Below the pieces are notes generated by a model. The model was not told the origin of the DNA. It saw nothing but the letters and a program-made list of their open reading frames with translations, and made no database searches. The translations under genes and the position numbers were made by a program. Positions 17,642 to 26,426 of a stretch of 64,000 nucleotides of DNA are shown one piece after another (the first letter of the stretch is position 1; every line of letters starts with the position of its first letter). Source of the stretch: JAVBMV01 sp031552145 (lineage in GTDB: Bacteria; Myxococcota; Myxococcia; Myxococcales; UBA5297); contig JAVBMV010000001.1 in the NCBI GenBank assembly GCA_031552145.1, positions 124,001 to 188,000 of the forward strand, read 5' to 3'.

Positions 17642-18151
17642 CTAGAGCGTCTTCTCGCCGCGCCGCCACTCCACCGGACACTGCCCGTGGGTCTGCAGCG
17701 CCTGGAGCACGCGGAGCGTCTCCGAGACGGAGCGGCCGATGTTGGGGTTGTTGCAGGTGACGTGCTGCACCACGCCTTTGTCATCGATGATGAAAGTGGC
17801 GCGCGCCGGGAAGCCGTCGGCCAGCAGCACGCCGAAGCTGGTGGCGACGCGCTTCTGGTAGTCGGCGATGAGCGGGTACTCCAGCTCGCCCAGCTGCTGC
17901 AGCCAGGCGCGGTGGGAGTAGGGTGAGTCGCAGGAGACGCCGATGATACGGGCGTTGGACTGATGGAACTCGTCGGCGCGGCGCGAGAACTCCATGATCT
18001 CCGTCGGGCAGACCAGCGTGAAGTCGAGTGGATAGAAGAAGAGCACCACGTAGTGGCCGGCGAACTCCGAGAGAGAGAGCTCTCGGAAGTCACCGCTCCC
18101 CAGCACTGCGGTCTCGGTGAAGTCGGGCGCCTTCTGTTGAATTCCGATCAT
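17642..18151 (-). CDS. typical 2-Cys peroxiredoxin
   Basis: 169 residues. The peroxidatic Cys is in DFTLVCPTEIMEF and the resolving Cys in QCPVEWRRGEKTL at the C-terminus, so this is an AhpC/Prx1-type enzyme that reduces peroxides using a thioredoxin-like donor. GAAGGAAGAG precedes the ATG. It lies between cdsA and rseP, where many bacteria carry dxr. Cytoplasmic; no signal peptide. Confidence 0.93.
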   Translation of the reverse strand: MIGIQQKAPDFTETAVLGSGDFRELSLSEFAGHYVVLFFYPLDFTLVCPTEIMEFSRRADEFHQSNARIIGVSCDSPYSHRAWLQQLGELEYPLIADYQKRVATSFGVLLADGFPARATFIIDDKGVVQHVTCNNPNIGRSVSETLRVLQALQTHGQCPVEWRRGEKTL

Positions 18152-18247
18152 TGCTCTCTTCCTTCGATTGGAGAACCACCCTTGTTAGGGCCGCGACCCT
18201 GGCGGGTCAATCGCCCCGCGAGGCTGCGGCCGGTGTCGCCGCGCCCC

Positions 18248-19069
18248 TCACTGCCGCGCGAAGCAGCTCGCGCAGAGCAGCAGATAGGGCGCGTTGAAGA
18301 GCAGGGCGTCGACGCGGTCGAGCATGCCGCCATGCCCCGGGATGATGTTGCCCGAATCTTTCTTGCCATAGGCGCGCTTGAGCATCGACTCCGAGAGATC
18401 GCCCAGCGGCCCCAGGATCGAGGCGGGCAGGGCGACGATGAGCGCGCGCGCCGGCGTCAGCTCCGGGAAGAAGGTGGCGCCGGCGATGAGCGCGCCCGCG
18501 CAGCTGAAAACCGCGCCGCCGAAGAAACCTTCCCAGGTCTTTCCCGGCGAGATCTTCGGGTGCAGCTTGTGGCGCCCCAGGGCGCGCCCGGTGAAGTAGG
18601 CGCCCGTGTCATTCGCGAAGGTGACGATCAGCAGCAGGAGCACCCAGTCGAGGCCGCCCTCCAGCGAGCGCAGGGCCGCCACGGAGCCGAGCAGCAGGCC
18701 GCCATGGATCGCGGCCGTCATCACCAGCGCCGCGCGCACCGGTGCCTCGGCGTGGGGGCCGCGCAGCAGATAGTAGGTGTGGGTGGCCACGAGCAGCGCC
18801 ATGAGGCCGCCCAGCGCGAGGTTGGGGAAGCGCTCGGGGAGGAGGGCCCAGGTGAGCGGCATGGCGGCGCTGACCAGGATCGCGAGGAGCTGCGCCAGAT
18901 CGAAGCGGCCGACCGAGATGGCCAAAAACTCCCGCGCCACGAGGGCCGCGGCCACGGCGAGCAGCACGGCGGTCCAGGTGGTGCCGGCGAAGAGCAGCGC
19001 GAGGACTACGGGCAGGAGGATGCAGGCCGAGAGGACGCGCCAGAAGAGGTTGGACTTGGGCAGACTCAC
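18248..19069 (-). CDS. cdsA: phosphatidate cytidylyltransferase
   Basis: 273 residues with about eight hydrophobic segments. The C-terminal CDP-diglyceride synthase signature is present: SESMLKRAYGKKDSGNIIPG then HGGMLDRVDAL. It makes CDP-diacylglycerol from phosphatidate and CTP for phospholipid synthesis. The GTG start shares bases with the uppS stop (GTGA overlap), so it is translated with uppS. The frame continues upstream to 19219 but that part is antisense-free overlap with uppS and lacks homology. Confidence 0.92.
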   Translation of the reverse strand: MSLPKSNLFWRVLSACILLPVVLALLFAGTTWTAVLLAVAAALVAREFLAISVGRFDLAQLLAILVSAAMPLTWALLPERFPNLALGGLMALLVATHTYYLLRGPHAEAPVRAALVMTAAIHGGLLLGSVAALRSLEGGLDWVLLLLIVTFANDTGAYFTGRALGRHKLHPKISPGKTWEGFFGGAVFSCAGALIAGATFFPELTPARALIVALPASILGPLGDLSESMLKRAYGKKDSGNIIPGHGGMLDRVDALLFNAPYLLLCASCFARQ

Positions 19070-19914
19070 GTCGGTTCCTTGGCTATTGGAGACTCGGGGG
19101 CGCGCTCCGGCCTCGGCGCCGCGCAGGGCGGAGGCGTCGGAACCAGGCCGAAGCGCCGCTCGCGCGCCTGATAGTCGAGCAGGGCGGTGAGGAGCGCCTC
19201 CTCGCCGAAGTCGGGCCAACAGAGCGGGGTGAAGTAGAGCTCGGCGTAGGCGGCCTGCCAGAGCAGAAAGTTGCTGATCCGATGTTCGCCGCTGGTGCGG
19301 ATCATCAGATCGAGTGGGGGCAGGTCGCGCGTGTAGAGCGCCTGCTCGAAGGTTCGCTCATCGAGCGCCGTCGGCTGCGTCCCCCGGGCGATGAGGCTCC
19401 TGCAGGCGCGCAGCAGCTCCTCACGCCCGCCGTAGGAGAGCGCCAGGGTGAGTCGCATGGAGCGGCGCTCCGCCGTCTCCGCCCGCAGCGCGTCGAGAGG
19501 CGCGCGCACGAAGGCGGGCAGGCGTTCCAGATCGCCGATGGCGTCGAGCCGGATGTCATTGGTGAGCAGCTCCTCCCGCTCGGAGAGGAGATACTCGCGC
19601 AAGAGACCCATCAGCGCCGCCACCTCTTCGGCGGGGCGATTCCAGTTCTGGCTCGAGAAGGCGTAGAGCGTCAGCGCCTCGATCCCAAGCCGCCTGGCCA
19701 GCCGGGTGATGGTGCGAACGGCGTTGCTCCCCTCGCGGTGCCCCTCCACGCGCGAGAGCCCGCGCGCCTCGGCCCACCTGCCGTTGCCATCCATGATGAT
19801 GGCCAAGTGGCGCGGCAGCTTCGCGCGGTCCAGTCGGGCTTCTAGGGCGTTGGGCTGGGACAATGGGTCGCTCGCGTATGAGGCCGGTCGGCCTCGTCGG
19901 TTGGCCGGCTCCAT
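19066..19914 (-). CDS. uppS: undecaprenyl diphosphate synthase
   Basis: 282 residues. LAIIMDGNGRWAEARGLSR is the cis-prenyltransferase signature, followed by HREGSNAVRTI, LYAFSSQNWNRP and the C-terminal LMIRTSGEHRISNFLLWQ. It makes the C55 lipid carrier for cell-wall synthesis at the inner membrane. The N-terminus is ~30 residues longer than usual before the first motif, and the ATG has only a weak ribosome site, so the true start may be further in. First gene of uppS-cdsA. Confidence 0.93.
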   Translation of the reverse strand: MEPANRRGRPASYASDPLSQPNALEARLDRAKLPRHLAIIMDGNGRWAEARGLSRVEGHREGSNAVRTITRLARRLGIEALTLYAFSSQNWNRPAEEVAALMGLLREYLLSEREELLTNDIRLDAIGDLERLPAFVRAPLDALRAETAERRSMRLTLALSYGGREELLRACRSLIARGTQPTALDERTFEQALYTRDLPPLDLMIRTSGEHRISNFLLWQAAYAELYFTPLCWPDFGEEALLTALLDYQARERRFGLVPTPPPCAAPRPERAPESPIAKEPT

Positions 19915-19945
19915 TTAGCAGGGAAGGCGCCGCGGCGTCGATGGC

Positions 19946-20818
19946 TCACTTGGCGCGGGGCACTCTTACCCCGCGGGCATCCAGCTCGATTCGCTCGGCT
20001 TTCTCGGGAGGGGTGAGCTCGAACGCACCGGGGTTGACGGGCACATTCAGGACAATGGCCTCTTTGTATTGCAGATCGATCGAGGTGCCGAGCGACTTGC
20101 CCGCCGCGTCGACGGCCGTCACTTTGGTTCGCGCCGGAAAGATCTGCCCGCTGATGAGCTGAAAATCGTCGAAGCGCAGATCGTAGCCGTCGCGCCCTCG
20201 CAGCTCGCTGCGCAGCGGGCGCAGGTCCTCGGTCTCGACCCAGAGCGTCTGGGTGAGGCCCGCGTGCTCCGCCGCGCCCACCAGCGTGAGCTTGTAGGCG
20301 CGCCGCCCCTTGTCCAGCTCGAGCCTCGCCTCCCCGAAGCGGATCCTCGGGATGGCGCCCAGCAGGATGGCCGTCGCCTCGCGCGGCGAGAGCTTCACCG
20401 GGAGGAAGAGGGCGATATTGGCCGCGGTGGCGGGCCCCTCCAGGAAGAGCCCCTCGTTGGCGTCGAAGAGGGTGAAGCGCTCCCCGTCGGTGGCCATCAT
20501 CGCGAGTGGGCGGCCGAAGAAGTCGAGCGCCTCCAGGTGGATCGAGGCGGGGGCCTCGGCCGCGACAAACTGCTCCACCGTGCCCGACTGCCCCTTCATT
20601 TCGACCGCCGCGCGCGCCTCGCCCTTGAGCGAGCGCACCTTGGCGTCGCGCGCGTCGAGCGCCGCGAGCAGCTCCGCCGGCTCCAAGAGCTGCCCCGTGG
20701 GGCCGAAGCGGAGCGGCGCGCGGGGACAAGCCGTGAGCGAGAGCAGCGCCACGATTGCCCAAGCCACTGCCTGCGGCGCCGCCGCGCGCCGGGATCTCTT
20801 CGAGGTCAAAGTGCTCAT
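19946..20818 (-). CDS. DUF4292/LolB-like lipoprotein
   Basis: 290 residues with a lipoprotein signal (AIVALLSLTAC, Cys31). The remainder is beta-rich (VEQFVAAEAPASIHLEALDF, GERFTLFDANEGLFLEG, DLRPLRSELRGRDGYDLRFD) and fits the LolA/LolB-like fold of DUF4292 outer-membrane lipoproteins, which may carry lipoproteins or lipids. The ATG overlaps the stop of the upstream M16 gene (ATGA). The exact role is unknown. Confidence 0.65.
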   Translation of the reverse strand: MSTLTSKRSRRAAAPQAVAWAIVALLSLTACPRAPLRFGPTGQLLEPAELLAALDARDAKVRSLKGEARAAVEMKGQSGTVEQFVAAEAPASIHLEALDFFGRPLAMMATDGERFTLFDANEGLFLEGPATAANIALFLPVKLSPREATAILLGAIPRIRFGEARLELDKGRRAYKLTLVGAAEHAGLTQTLWVETEDLRPLRSELRGRDGYDLRFDDFQLISGQIFPARTKVTAVDAAGKSLGTSIDLQYKEAIVLNVPVNPGAFELTPPEKAERIELDARGVRVPRAK

Positions 20819-22428
20819 CGCTCGAAGAGCGCCTCGGCCTTCGTCACCTCCAGCTCCTCGGCGGTGATGCCGAGCGGGAAGTCGACGATCTCTTCGTCCG
20901 CTTTCAGCACCTCCGGCTCGGGAGCGGCGGCCACATAGGTGATGGGGGAGGGGGCGCTCGAGAGGATCGCCTCGCGCAGCGCCTTGGCGTCGCGCGTCAC
21001 GGCCACCAGCGAGAGTTCGCCCGCGTCGATCCAGACATTGATCGCCCGGTTCACCTCTTCGACTGTCATCGTCTCCAGCGCCTTGCGGAAGCCGCCCAGG
21101 AAGTCGGTGGTGCCATAGAAGAGATCATCGATGGCGTAGCCCAGGCGGCGCATCGGCGTCTGCTCCCAGAGCAGCGTGTAGCCGTGGAGGAAGCCGCGGA
21201 TCAGCTCGAACTCCTGCTGCGAGATCCCCTCGCGGTAGGCGAGCACCTGCTGTCGGGCCGCGCGTATGGCGAAGAGCTCGTTCTGCTGCGCCACGGGCCT
21301 CAGCCACACCGTGAAGTCCTGCTGTCGCTGCGCCACGTTGGGCCGTGGCAGGGTGGACCAGCCCTCCTGCTCGAAGTGCTCGATATAGGCATAGTCGCCA
21401 TAGTTGAGGCCGCGCTTCGTGCGCAGCTCGCGCATCAGCCGGCCAGTGAATTGCCGGTGCTCGCCCAGCGCGCTCCCCGCCACCATCATGGCGTAGTAGT
21501 CGGGCGCGCCGCGCCGCAGCGCGTAGGGGTAGCCCATGGAGATGGCGGTCGACTGCGCCTCCTTCTCGACGAGCAGCGCCCGCGCGCCTTTGTAAGAAGG
21601 GGCGGGCAGCGCGACGATGGGCGCGCCGGTCGTGGGCAGCTTCGCCAGCCCCGCCTCGAGCAGCTTCGCGCCCTCTTGGGTCGCGGCGCCCGCGACGCCA
21701 ATCACCATGCGCTCGCGCACGAAGAGGCGCGCCGCCTGGGCCTTACAGTCGCCGAGGGTGATGGCGCGCAGCGCCTGCACCGTGCCCCCCTCGTAATGGC
21801 CGTAGGGGTGGCCGGCCCAGATGAGCGCGTTGAGCGCCTCCTTGCCCAGCCCCTCGTCGTCCGCCGCGCGCAGCCGCTTCTCGATGGCCATGATGGCGTC
21901 GGTGCGCAGCCGCTCGAACTCCTTGGGATCCCAGCGCGGCGAGGCGATGGAGTCGACCAGCAGCGGAACGAAGGTGCTCAAATGATCGCGGTGCACCGCG
22001 CCATGGAAGACCGTCAGCTCCTTGCCCAGCTGCCAGTCGATGGAGGCGGCCATCGGGAAGAGCGCCTCCAAAAGCTGCGCGCTCGAGAGCTTCGCCGTGC
22101 CCCCCTCGGCCATCAGCCCCGCGGTGAGGGCGGTGAGCCCCTCCTTGCCCACGGGGTCGTCGATGGAGCCCGCCTGGAAAGCGATGCGGATGGCCACCAG
22201 CGACGAGTTGTCGATGGGCAGCGTGAGTGTCTTGCCGCCGAAGCGGCCCTCCGCCGGCGCGGCCTGCGGCAACGGAGGCGTGGGGAAGAGCGGAGGATTC
22301 ATGAAGGTCTCCGGCTGCTCGGGTTGGTTCGTCTGTGCGGACTTCGCCGTGGCGCATCCGGCCAGGCCGAGCGCCACCGCCATGGCCGTCGCGATTGTCG
22401 TCAATCTGTATGGGCTCGTCGCGCTCAT
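20815..22428 (-). CDS. M16 family peptidase-like lipoprotein, non-catalytic subunit
   Basis: 537 residues, lipobox ALGLAGC. It has the two-domain M16 (pitrilysin) fold, but the first domain has GLTALTAGLMAEGG where active enzymes have HxxEH, so it lacks the zinc site. Such proteins pair with a catalytic M16 subunit to form a closed chamber. The active partner is encoded immediately upstream with a 4-bp ATGA overlap, supporting a heterodimer in the periplasm. Confidence 0.85.
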   Translation of the reverse strand: MSATSPYRLTTIATAMAVALGLAGCATAKSAQTNQPEQPETFMNPPLFPTPPLPQAAPAEGRFGGKTLTLPIDNSSLVAIRIAFQAGSIDDPVGKEGLTALTAGLMAEGGTAKLSSAQLLEALFPMAASIDWQLGKELTVFHGAVHRDHLSTFVPLLVDSIASPRWDPKEFERLRTDAIMAIEKRLRAADDEGLGKEALNALIWAGHPYGHYEGGTVQALRAITLGDCKAQAARLFVRERMVIGVAGAATQEGAKLLEAGLAKLPTTGAPIVALPAPSYKGARALLVEKEAQSTAISMGYPYALRRGAPDYYAMMVAGSALGEHRQFTGRLMRELRTKRGLNYGDYAYIEHFEQEGWSTLPRPNVAQRQQDFTVWLRPVAQQNELFAIRAARQQVLAYREGISQQEFELIRGFLHGYTLLWEQTPMRRLGYAIDDLFYGTTDFLGGFRKALETMTVEEVNRAINVWIDAGELSLVAVTRDAKALREAILSSAPSPITYVAAAPEPEVLKADEEIVDFPLGITAEELEVTKAEALFER

Positions 22429-23864
22429 CGCGCACCTCCCGCTGCCTTTGCCTGCGGGGCGTAGTCGGGCACGCTCGGCGGCGGCTCATCGCCTGGCCCC
22501 ACCAACGTGATGAGCGTCTCGTTCGTATCGACGAGCCACTTCTTGGCGAAGGCCGCCAGCTCCTTCGGCCCCACCTTCTCGATTTGCGCGAAGAGCGCGT
22601 CGAGCGCGCGCGGATCTCCGGTCGGGGCGATGGAGAAGACCAGCTGCTGCGCCACCGCCTCGGCGTTGTCGAGCGAGTTGAGCAGCCCATACTTGAGGTT
22701 GCTCTTCACGGCCGCCAGCCGCTTCGCGTCCACCTTGCCCGAGCGCAGCTCGGCCACCGAGGCGGAGATCGCTTTGAGCACCTGCGGAAACTCCTTCGCC
22801 TCCTTCAGCGCCGCGATGCAGGAGAAGAGGTTGGGGTCGCGGTGATCGTAGTAGGAGGGGCCAAGACTGGTGACCAGCTGCCGCTCCAGCACCAGGTCGC
22901 GGTAGAGCGGGCTGGTGGGGCCGAAGAGATAGGCGCCCAGCAGATTCTGGATGGCGCTCTCGGGGCGATCGATGCGCGCCTCGGGCGTATGCCAGGCCAC
23001 GATGGCGAAGGGCTGCGTCGGGTTCTCCCAGCGCACATTGGCCGCGCGGCGCGCCCTCTGAGCGGGCTCCTTGGGCACCTCGATCGCCGCCGCCTTGGAG
23101 GACCAACCGGAGTAGTGCTTTCGGATGGCCGCCTCCACCGCGCCCTGGTCGAACTGACCCACGACCACCAGCGTAGTGTTGTCTGGCGTGTACCAGCGGC
23201 GGAAGAACTCGCGGCTGTAGTCGAAGAGCTCGGGCATCCCCTCGATGTCCTCTTTGAAGCCCATGGTCGTGTGCTTGTAGGTGTGGGTCGTGAAGGCCAC
23301 ATCGCTGAGCACCTCGTCCATCTTGCGGAGAGGATTGGAGAAGTTCTTGTTGTACTCGCCCAGGACGGCGCGGGCCTCGGTGCGGAAGTCATCGAGCGAG
23401 TAGTCCAGGTGTTGGAACCGATCCGCCTCCAGCTCGATCACCAGTTCCAGCTTCGCGCTGGGCCCGAAGGAGTGGTAGGCCGTGAAGTCGTCGGTAGTGA
23501 AAGCGTTGGTGGAGAAGCCCGCCATCGAGAGCTTTCGGTCGTAGTCGCTCTTGGGGTGGGCCTTCGTGCCGCGGAACATCATGTGTTCGAAGAAGTGAGC
23601 GAAGCCCGTGCGCCCCGGCTCCACCTCATTGCGCGAGCCCGTGCGGACCAGCGAGTAGTAGGCCGCGAGCCCCGGCGAGTCGAAGGGCACGAAGATGAGC
23701 GTCAGCCCGTTCTCGAGCCGCGTCACCTCCATGGGGAAGGGGAGGGCACCCTTCGGCTTCGCGGAGGCCGTCTTGGAGGCGGGCCCCCCGGCAGGCGGCG
23801 GCGAGGCCGAGGCGTTGGGGGCAAGGAGTAGAGCGAGTGCCACGGTCATGGCGAGGCTCCTCAT
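22425..23864 (-). CDS. M16 family zinc peptidase, catalytic subunit
   Basis: 479 residues. A signal peptide (MTVALALLLAPNASASPP) is followed by the inverted zinc motif HFFEH in GRTGFAHFFEHMMFRGTKAH with the third-ligand Glu in LELVIELEADRF. The C-terminal M16 domain follows (GLLNSLDNAEAVAQQLVFS). It should degrade peptides in the periplasm with the non-catalytic partner. First gene of a three-gene operon ending in the DUF4292-like lipoprotein. Confidence 0.9.
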   Translation of the reverse strand: MRSLAMTVALALLLAPNASASPPPAGGPASKTASAKPKGALPFPMEVTRLENGLTLIFVPFDSPGLAAYYSLVRTGSRNEVEPGRTGFAHFFEHMMFRGTKAHPKSDYDRKLSMAGFSTNAFTTDDFTAYHSFGPSAKLELVIELEADRFQHLDYSLDDFRTEARAVLGEYNKNFSNPLRKMDEVLSDVAFTTHTYKHTTMGFKEDIEGMPELFDYSREFFRRWYTPDNTTLVVVGQFDQGAVEAAIRKHYSGWSSKAAAIEVPKEPAQRARRAANVRWENPTQPFAIVAWHTPEARIDRPESAIQNLLGAYLFGPTSPLYRDLVLERQLVTSLGPSYYDHRDPNLFSCIAALKEAKEFPQVLKAISASVAELRSGKVDAKRLAAVKSNLKYGLLNSLDNAEAVAQQLVFSIAPTGDPRALDALFAQIEKVGPKELAAFAKKWLVDTNETLITLVGPGDEPPPSVPDYAPQAKAAGGAR

Positions 23865-24029
23865 GGGGTTGGACCTCCTGAAGGGGTGTCGAGGAAGGGT
23901 GCGCTCGACAACAGCGAACCCCTGGATTTCATTCGGGCGACCCTACCGCAACCCGAAGGAGGGGGGCAGGGGCGCCGCTGTCGAGGAGTGGGGTACCGAG
24001 GAGGGTGGGGGCGGGAGGTGGCAAGGAGA

Positions 24030-24058
24030 TTGACTTGGGAAGCAGGGTTGGCTAGAAG
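24030..24058 (+). promoter_or_regulatory. sigma-70-type promoter of tRNA-Asn
   Basis: TTGACT (24030-24035), a 17-nt spacer and TAGAAG (24053-24058) form a -35/-10 pair. Predicted start near 24065, about 16 nt before the mature tRNA. Nothing else coding lies between 23865 and 24080. Confidence 0.6.
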
Positions 24059-24080
24059 CGCCGGTCGACGTAGCAGTTCT

Positions 24081-24156
24081 TCCCAAGTAGCTCAGTCGGT
24101 AGAGCAGCTGACTGTTAATCAGCGGGTCCGTGGTTCGAGTCCACGCTTGGGAGCCA
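24081..24156 (+). tRNA. tRNA-Asn (GTT), CCA encoded
   Basis: A full cloverleaf can be drawn: acceptor TCCCAAG/CTTGGGA, D arm GCTC...GAGC, anticodon loop CTGTTAATC with anticodon GTT, T arm with GTGG TTCGAGT CCAC, discriminator G and an encoded CCA at 24154-24156. Its 3' half is overlapped on the other strand by the tail of the recombinase frame. Confidence 0.95.
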
Positions 24157-25670
24157 TTCTTGACAGCGGGACGAACTATTAACGAGTTCGTCCCGCTGTT
24201 CTTTTTCGGGCTGCTGTAGAAGCCCGAACTCGGCGGGTAGGTCCAGGAGCTTGATCAAGGCTTCTCCCCGCTTCGGATCCTCTGGGTTCTGGATCCAGTC
24301 GATTCCACCGATCAGGTGGTTGAGCAAGTTCTTCAACTCCTGCCGTGCTCCAAGACGCTCCGATTCATCGAAGAGGAACGAGAGCTTGGAGTAGCTTTCA
24401 GTCACGGCCAGCGTGTCCATCATGTCCTGGCGCAACATGCGAGCCTTCGCCTCCAAGTCCGCGACATCGATCTTGAGCTGGTTCTGGGCGCTCTCGCGCT
24501 CCTTCAGCCTTGAGCGAATCGAGCTGAGAGCCGCAGTGTCTTCTTCCGCTTCGAAGGCATCCACGAGCTTGCTGACGGCCTTGGACGCTTGCAGATAGGC
24601 ACTCTGCTTCTTCCCCAACTCCTCTTGGACTTCCGCCAGCGCCTTGTCACGTCCCGCGTTCGCTAGGCTCACAGCGTTTCTGACCGCCTCTGAGTCCAGG
24701 GAGAAGGACCGAACTTGGCCCAGAACGAACTTCTCCAGGACATCGGCTGGAACATCCCGAACCTTGCAAACCCCAGCGGTCCGATGCTTCTTCGAGCATT
24801 TGTAGTAGTAGTACCGCCCCCCAGCACCGTTGGCGACTGAGCGAGTCATGGCGGATCCGCACGTCCCGCAGAAGAGAATCCCTTCGAGCAAGTAGACGTG
24901 ATCCAGGGACTTCCTTCCGGTCGGCTTGGACTCGCTGTTTGCGGCAAGGCGAGCCTGAACACGGTCGAAGAGGTCTTGGTCGATCAGAGCGGGCCAACTA
25001 CATGCGATCACCTCTCCCTCCTCCAGCTCCCTCTTTGCCACATAGGCCTTGTTCGAGAGCAGATCGATCACGGACTGAACCGTGAAGTCCGAGCCGCCCA
25101 TCTCGTTACCTCGTATGGACTTGCGCTTGGGCCGCTTGATCCCATTTTCCGACAGATAGCGAACGAGCCCTCTGGCGGTTCCAACCTTCAAGTACCGCTC
25201 GAAAAAATCCTTGCGAACCAGCTCCGCGTTGGGCTCGTCGATCTCCAGAGTCGTCTTGTTGGTTGGATGGCTCTTGAACCCAAGGGGTACGCTTCCGCCA
25301 TGCCATAAGCCAGCCTCTCTTCGAGCGGCGATCTTGTCCCTGGTTCGTTCGGAGGTGGTTTCCCGTTCGAGCTGGGCAAAGACCATGGTGATTGCGATCA
25401 TCGCCCGTCCCATGGCGGTCGTGGTGTCGAAATCCTCCATCAGAGAGACAAATTCGATCTTGTGCTCCTTGAAAGTCTCCCACAGCTCAAAGAAGTCTCG
25501 AACGCTTCGAGTGATCCGATCCATCTTGGTCACGCAGACCACGTCAAACTGTCCCGTTCGAAGATCGGCTAAGAGCTTTTGAAGCTCAGGCCGATCCGTG
25601 TCCTTGGCGCTCTTTCCCTCCTCCTGACCTGCCCCCAGGAAGTAGGTCCGTTGAAAATGTGAGAGACTGG
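24115..25670 (-). pseudogene. large serine recombinase, missing catalytic N-terminus
   Basis: The protein reads from about EEGKSAKDTDRPELQKLLAD (near 25620) through VVCVTKMDRITRSVRDFFE and FAQLERETTSERTRDKI (resolvase catalytic domain, second half), a recombinase domain, a zinc ribbon (CGTCGSAMTRS ... YKCSKKHRTAGVC) and a coiled coil. A GTG at 25542 gives 475 residues, but homology starts ~27 codons earlier and no ATG/GTG precedes it. The N-terminal part with the nucleophilic Ser is absent in all frames up to 25790. The C-terminus runs through the terminator and into the tRNA gene (last residues SVDSNHGPAD come from tRNA antisense). Probably an inactive remnant that marks one end of an integrated element. 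Confidence 0.75.
24163..24206 (+). terminator. rho-independent terminator after tRNA-Asn
   Basis: A perfect 15-bp stem (24163-24177 with 24085-style partner at 24185-24199), a 7-nt loop and a T tract at 24200-24206. It lies 6 nt after the tRNA CCA. On the opposite strand it is inside the recombinase tail. Confidence 0.85.
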
Positions 25671-25680
25671 GCGCCCCATT

Positions 25681-25860
25681 CTGCGCTTCTCCTCCAATCG
25701 TGTTGGGTTTTTTATCGTTGCGCTGACACTCGCTACGCTTGCTGCCTGTTCTCAGCAGGTGTCCCTCAAGGAAGTCCGGGTTACCCCTGCGTCACTCATG
25801 CTCATCAACAAGAGCCCACGGACCCTTTACATCATCCTCGAAGCCATCATGAACCTCCAA
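25681..25860 (+). pseudogene. possible truncated lipoprotein signal peptide, no normal start codon
   Basis: The frame starting at CTG 25681 reads LRFSSNRVGFFIVALTLA then TLAACSQQVSLKEVRVTP, a convincing lipoprotein signal with lipobox LAAC. There is no ATG/GTG/TTG in frame after the stop at 25660, and past ~25860 the frame no longer looks protein-like. It lies just beyond the broken end of the recombinase. I read it as the start of a lipoprotein gene cut by a rearrangement; chance cannot be ruled out. The rest of 25860-26054 holds only a short hairpin without T tract (25931-25952) and no gene I can support. Confidence 0.35.
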
Positions 25861-26054
25861 AGGCCTACTCAGAGAAAAAGATTCACGACGCTATCCTCGA
25901 ACTCGACCAAAAGCCCTGCCAAGGGCAAAAGCAGAGCGCCGGCGGGGCGCTCTAGGCGCATCTGGCACGCACCGACCGACGTCCCGCAGTCCCGCTCCCA
26001 CCACATCGGCGAAACCACCGACGCACGGCCGCAGCGGTTAGCGCGAGATAGAGC

Positions 26055-26366
26055 ATGATCAAGCACTGTTGTGAGCAAATAACAGCCGAGGTGGAGAAAG
26101 AATGCAAAGATCACTCTGACAGAAGTCAATGTCCTGATGCTTTGGTCGCATATTTTCCGAAATTCGATGAGTACGGCATTCTTATTCACGACGGCGGATC
26201 GTCGTTCATTCAGATTTACTATTGCCCATGGTGCGGCACCCAGCTTCCACCATCCATGCGCCACAGATGGTTCGAGGAGCTTGAGACTAGAGGGATCGAC
26301 CCATGGTCAGATATGGTGCCAGAGGAATTCCAAAGCGACAAATGGTTCAGGAAGCATGACGACTGA
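26055..26366 (+). CDS. DUF6980 family small protein
   Basis: 103 residues. The pattern MIKHCCEQI ... DEYGILIHDGGSSFIQI ... YYCPWCGTQLPPSMRHRWFE and the acidic/aromatic end is that of DUF6980. The CPWCG pair with the N-terminal Cys pair suggests a zinc or disulfide site. Function unknown; no catalytic motif is evident. It is 60 bp upstream of the Mrr-like gene on the same strand. Its codon use is less GC-biased than the flanking core genes, consistent with acquisition. Confidence 0.75.
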   Translation: MIKHCCEQITAEVEKECKDHSDRSQCPDALVAYFPKFDEYGILIHDGGSSFIQIYYCPWCGTQLPPSMRHRWFEELETRGIDPWSDMVPEEFQSDKWFRKHDD

Positions 26367-26426
26367 AATCGCAATTTGAAATCCTGCCCAACGTCGCGGA
26401 CGGCGACTGAGCCCAAGGAGCACACC

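Noticed and set aside
20755..23831. Long plus-strand frames (569 and 498 codons)
   Set aside because: Both are opposite the M16 peptidase genes and reflect high GC content at third codon positions.
24115..24200. C-terminal 28 residues of the recombinase as genuine protein
   Set aside because: They are translated from the terminator and the antisense of the tRNA; the ending SVDSNHGPAD is a known by-product of tRNA antisense reading.
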